DNA of 15,517 nt from positions 1 to 15,517 of the forward strand of contig JANXSC010000213.1 in NCBI GenBank assembly GCA_025352845.1, given 5' to 3'. Under the pieces are notes generated by a model. That model was not told where the DNA came from, made no database searches, and was given only the letters and a program-made list of their open reading frames with translations. Source of the DNA: Opitutaceae bacterium. Its GTDB lineage: Bacteria > Verrucomicrobiota > Verrucomicrobiia > Opitutales > Opitutaceae. This document shows positions 13,897-15,517 of this stretch, piece after piece. Numbering within the stretch: position 1 is the stretch's first letter; each line of letters starts with the position of its first letter. The translations under genes were made by a program, and so were the position numbers.

Positions 13897-15517
13897 ATGC
13901 GCCTCGCCCGACTCCTTCCGTTGGTTTTCCTCTCGCTCGTCGCCAGCCTGACCGCGCGCGCCCAATCCGTCCGCTGGGAGCCCGCCGAGAACGGCATGGC
14001 GAGCGCCGTCGTGCTCGTTTACGAAAACTGCGAGCCCGACGGCCAGCCCGATCTGCCCGCGATCCCCAGCGTCACGTTCACACCGATCGGTCGCACCGAG
14101 AGCATGAACATGATCAATTTTCCGACGACGCGCTCGGTGATGCTCAGCTACCTCGTGCGTGGCCGGCAGGGCGCGCCGGTGCAAATCCCCGCGTTCACGG
14201 CGAAAACGAATCGCGGCCCGCAGCGCGTCGCCGCGTTCAACGCCGCCGCGCCGGCCGCGCCGCTGGAGTCGGTCGCGGGCTCGCGGCTCATCCCGGAACG
14301 CACGAGCGTCTGGGCCGGCGAGGTGTTTGGCCTCAACTACGAACTCTCCGCCTCGCGCCGCACCAACCCACAGATTTCGCCGACGTTCGACTGGAACGCC
14401 GCGCCGCTCGTCGCCGAGGATTGGTCGAAGCCCGAGGTCACGGAGGCCGTCGTCAGCGGCGACCGCCGCGTCAACGTCCTCTTCCGCACGCGCGTGATCG
14501 CGAAGACCCCGACGACCCTCAAGCTCGAGGCCGCCGGTCACCTCCTTAGCATCCAAACCGGCACGGTCGGGTTCGGGATCATCTCGCAGCCGCGGATGGA
14601 GCAGGTGTCTGTCACGTCCGATCAGCCGGTCATCGAAGTGCGGCCACTGCCCGCGCCGCCACCGGGATTCAGCGGTGCCGTCGGCCAGTTCAAACTCGTC
14701 TCCAAGGTCGTCCCCGAAAAAGCCGGTGTCGGCGAACCCGTGACGTGGACGCTCGAACTCAGCGGCACCGGCAACTGGCCCGAGATCGCCGGTCTGCCCG
14801 AGCGCGAGGTCTCCAACGATTTCCAAGTCGTGCAACCCAAGGCCAAGCGCACGCCGACCGAGGGAAAACTCTTCGACGTCGCCCTCGCCAAAGATGTCGT
14901 GCTCGTGCCCGCCAAGGCTGGCAGCTACGCGCTCGGCCCGATCGCGTTTACTTACTTCGATCCGAAGAGCAGCAGCTACAAAACCATCTCCGCCCCGCGC
15001 ACGACCGTCACGATTACCGCGCCCGCCGTGCCGCAGATCAATCTCACGCCCGTGTCGCCACAGGCCAACGAGGCGCTTCCGCCGCCGGTCGAAAAAAAAT
15101 CCGCCCCGCCCGTCGTCCCGCCCGCGCCCGCCGCGATCCCACGCGACCCGCTCCCTGGCGCCGCCGAGGCCGCCGCGCCACTCACGCTCCGCCCGCTCGC
15201 GATTCTCTGCACCGCGCCTTTCGCCGCGCTGCTGGTCTTCTGGGGCTGGCTCGCCATCCGCCGCGCCCGCCAAACCGATCCGCTCCGCCAGCGCCGCGAA
15301 GCCCATGACCGGCTCGCCGCGACGATTGCGAAGATTGGCTCGGCTTCCGGCTCTCAACTTTCACCCCCCAACGCTCAACTGCAGCCGCACTCGCTGCTGC
15401 TGCAATGGCAGCGCGACACCGCCGTGCTCTGGCAGATCGAGCACGCCGCGCCTTCGGCCGCGGCATTCGATGTAGGCGGGGTGCCCCCACCCCGCTCTTC
15501 CGATCCGCGGGGTGGGG
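13897..15517 (+). CDS. batD: BatD: aerotolerance-type membrane protein, 3' end outside window
   Basis: At least 540 residues with no stop before the window edge. A signal peptide (MRLARLLPLVFLSLVASLTARAQ, about 1-23) is followed by Ig-like beta-rich repeats. Family segments include SVTFTPIGRTESMNMINFPTTRSV early on, then VPEKAGVGEPVTWTLELSGTGNWPEIAGLP and LVPAKAGSYALGPIAFTYFDP. A Pro-rich stalk (about 385-425) leads to a C-terminal membrane helix (about 434-456, LAILCTAPFAALLVFWGWLAI) and a cytosolic helical tail (LRQRREAHDRLAATIAKI, LLLQWQRDTAVLWQIEHAAPS). BatD is the large periplasmic partner of BatA/BatB. ATG 13897 follows the batB/C stop by 4 bp, so translation is probably coupled. From residue 526 the frame enters a TGTAG-family palindrome, which is unexpected in this protein. 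Confidence 0.9.
   Translation, partial: MRLARLLPLVFLSLVASLTARAQSVRWEPAENGMASAVVLVYENCEPDGQPDLPAIPSVTFTPIGRTESMNMINFPTTRSVMLSYLVRGRQGAPVQIPAFTAKTNRGPQRVAAFNAAAPAAPLESVAGSRLIPERTSVWAGEVFGLNYELSASRRTNPQISPTFDWNAAPLVAEDWSKPEVTEAVVSGDRRVNVLFRTRVIAKTPTTLKLEAAGHLLSIQTGTVGFGIISQPRMEQVSVTSDQPVIEVRPLPAPPPGFSGAVGQFKLVSKVVPEKAGVGEPVTWTLELSGTGNWPEIAGLPEREVSNDFQVVQPKAKRTPTEGKLFDVALAKDVVLVPAKAGSYALGPIAFTYFDPKSSSYKTISAPRTTVTITAPAVPQINLTPVSPQANEALPPPVEKKSAPPVVPPAPAAIPRDPLPGAAEAAAPLTLRPLAILCTAPFAALLVFWGWLAIRRARQTDPLRQRREAHDRLAATIAKIGSASGSQLSPPNAQLQPHSLLLQWQRDTAVLWQIEHAAPSAAAFDVGGVPPPRSSDPRGG
15471..15517. repeat. TGTAG-family palindromic element inside batD, cut by the window edge
   Basis: It starts TGTAG, then has a perfect hairpin GCGGGGTG-cccc-CACCCCGC (15476-15495). 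After an 11-base spacer it begins what looks like the second hairpin (GCGGGGTGGGG) at the edge. The order and ends match the elements at 8130 and 3983. It is read in frame as DVGGVPPPRSSDPRGG, with the TGTAG in the same codon phase as the copy at 3983 (xxT GTA G..). Confidence 0.7.

Noticed and set aside
13351..15357. Long open frame of 668 codons on the minus strand
   Set aside because: Antisense to the batB/C tail and batD, with Arg/Gly/Asp-rich low-complexity translation; a by-product of high GC content in the third codon position.

Overview
The window reads as chromosomal DNA of a very GC-rich bacterium, most likely a verrucomicrobium of the Opitutaceae type. This is an inference from three things: the TIGR03067-type small protein, the moxR-DUF58-batA-batB/C-batD operon combined with start codons that mostly lack Shine-Dalgarno sequences, and the abundance of palindromic and short-period repeats. 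No rRNA, tRNA, CRISPR array, integrase or transposase is visible.

Layout. (1) 1-1788, minus strand: a soluble receiver-histidine kinase protein overlaps by 4 bases the start of a beta-ketoacyl-ACP synthase gene that runs off the left edge. (2) 1789-1935 is a divergent promoter region. (3) 1936-3617, plus strand: rmuC, then a small TIGR03067-like protein. (4) 3693-7270, plus strand: a large MmeI-like (type IIL) restriction-modification gene. It is broken by a -1 frameshift near 6340, has a GC-poor central segment over its target-recognition region, and carries in-frame repeat-derived insertions. (5) 7290-8108: a YcbX-like MOSC protein. It converges on an RF-1-domain (GGQ) ribosome-rescue type protein at 8278-8676 on the minus strand, with a palindromic repeat between them. 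(6) 8784 to the right edge, plus strand: a MoxR AAA+ ATPase, a DUF58 protein, BatA, a fused BatB-BatC and BatD (partial). This is the usual chaperone plus von Willebrand-A membrane module, linked in other bacteria to envelope stress and aerotolerance.

The most unusual content is repetitive. A palindromic family bounded by TGTAG and CTACA occurs three times: once between convergent genes (8130-8223), once read in frame inside the restriction gene four codons after its ExK nuclease motif (3983-4034), and once read in frame near the end of the visible batD (15471 to the edge). The two coding copies use the same codon phase, as expected for selfish palindromes that survive inside proteins. A second class consists of tracts with a 7- or 8-base period. 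These lie directly against the start codons of moxR, DUF58, batA and batB, and again at the point where BatB and BatC are fused. Two of them (10713-10860 and 11882-12029) are clearly copies of one element of about 148 bp with inverted-repeat character.
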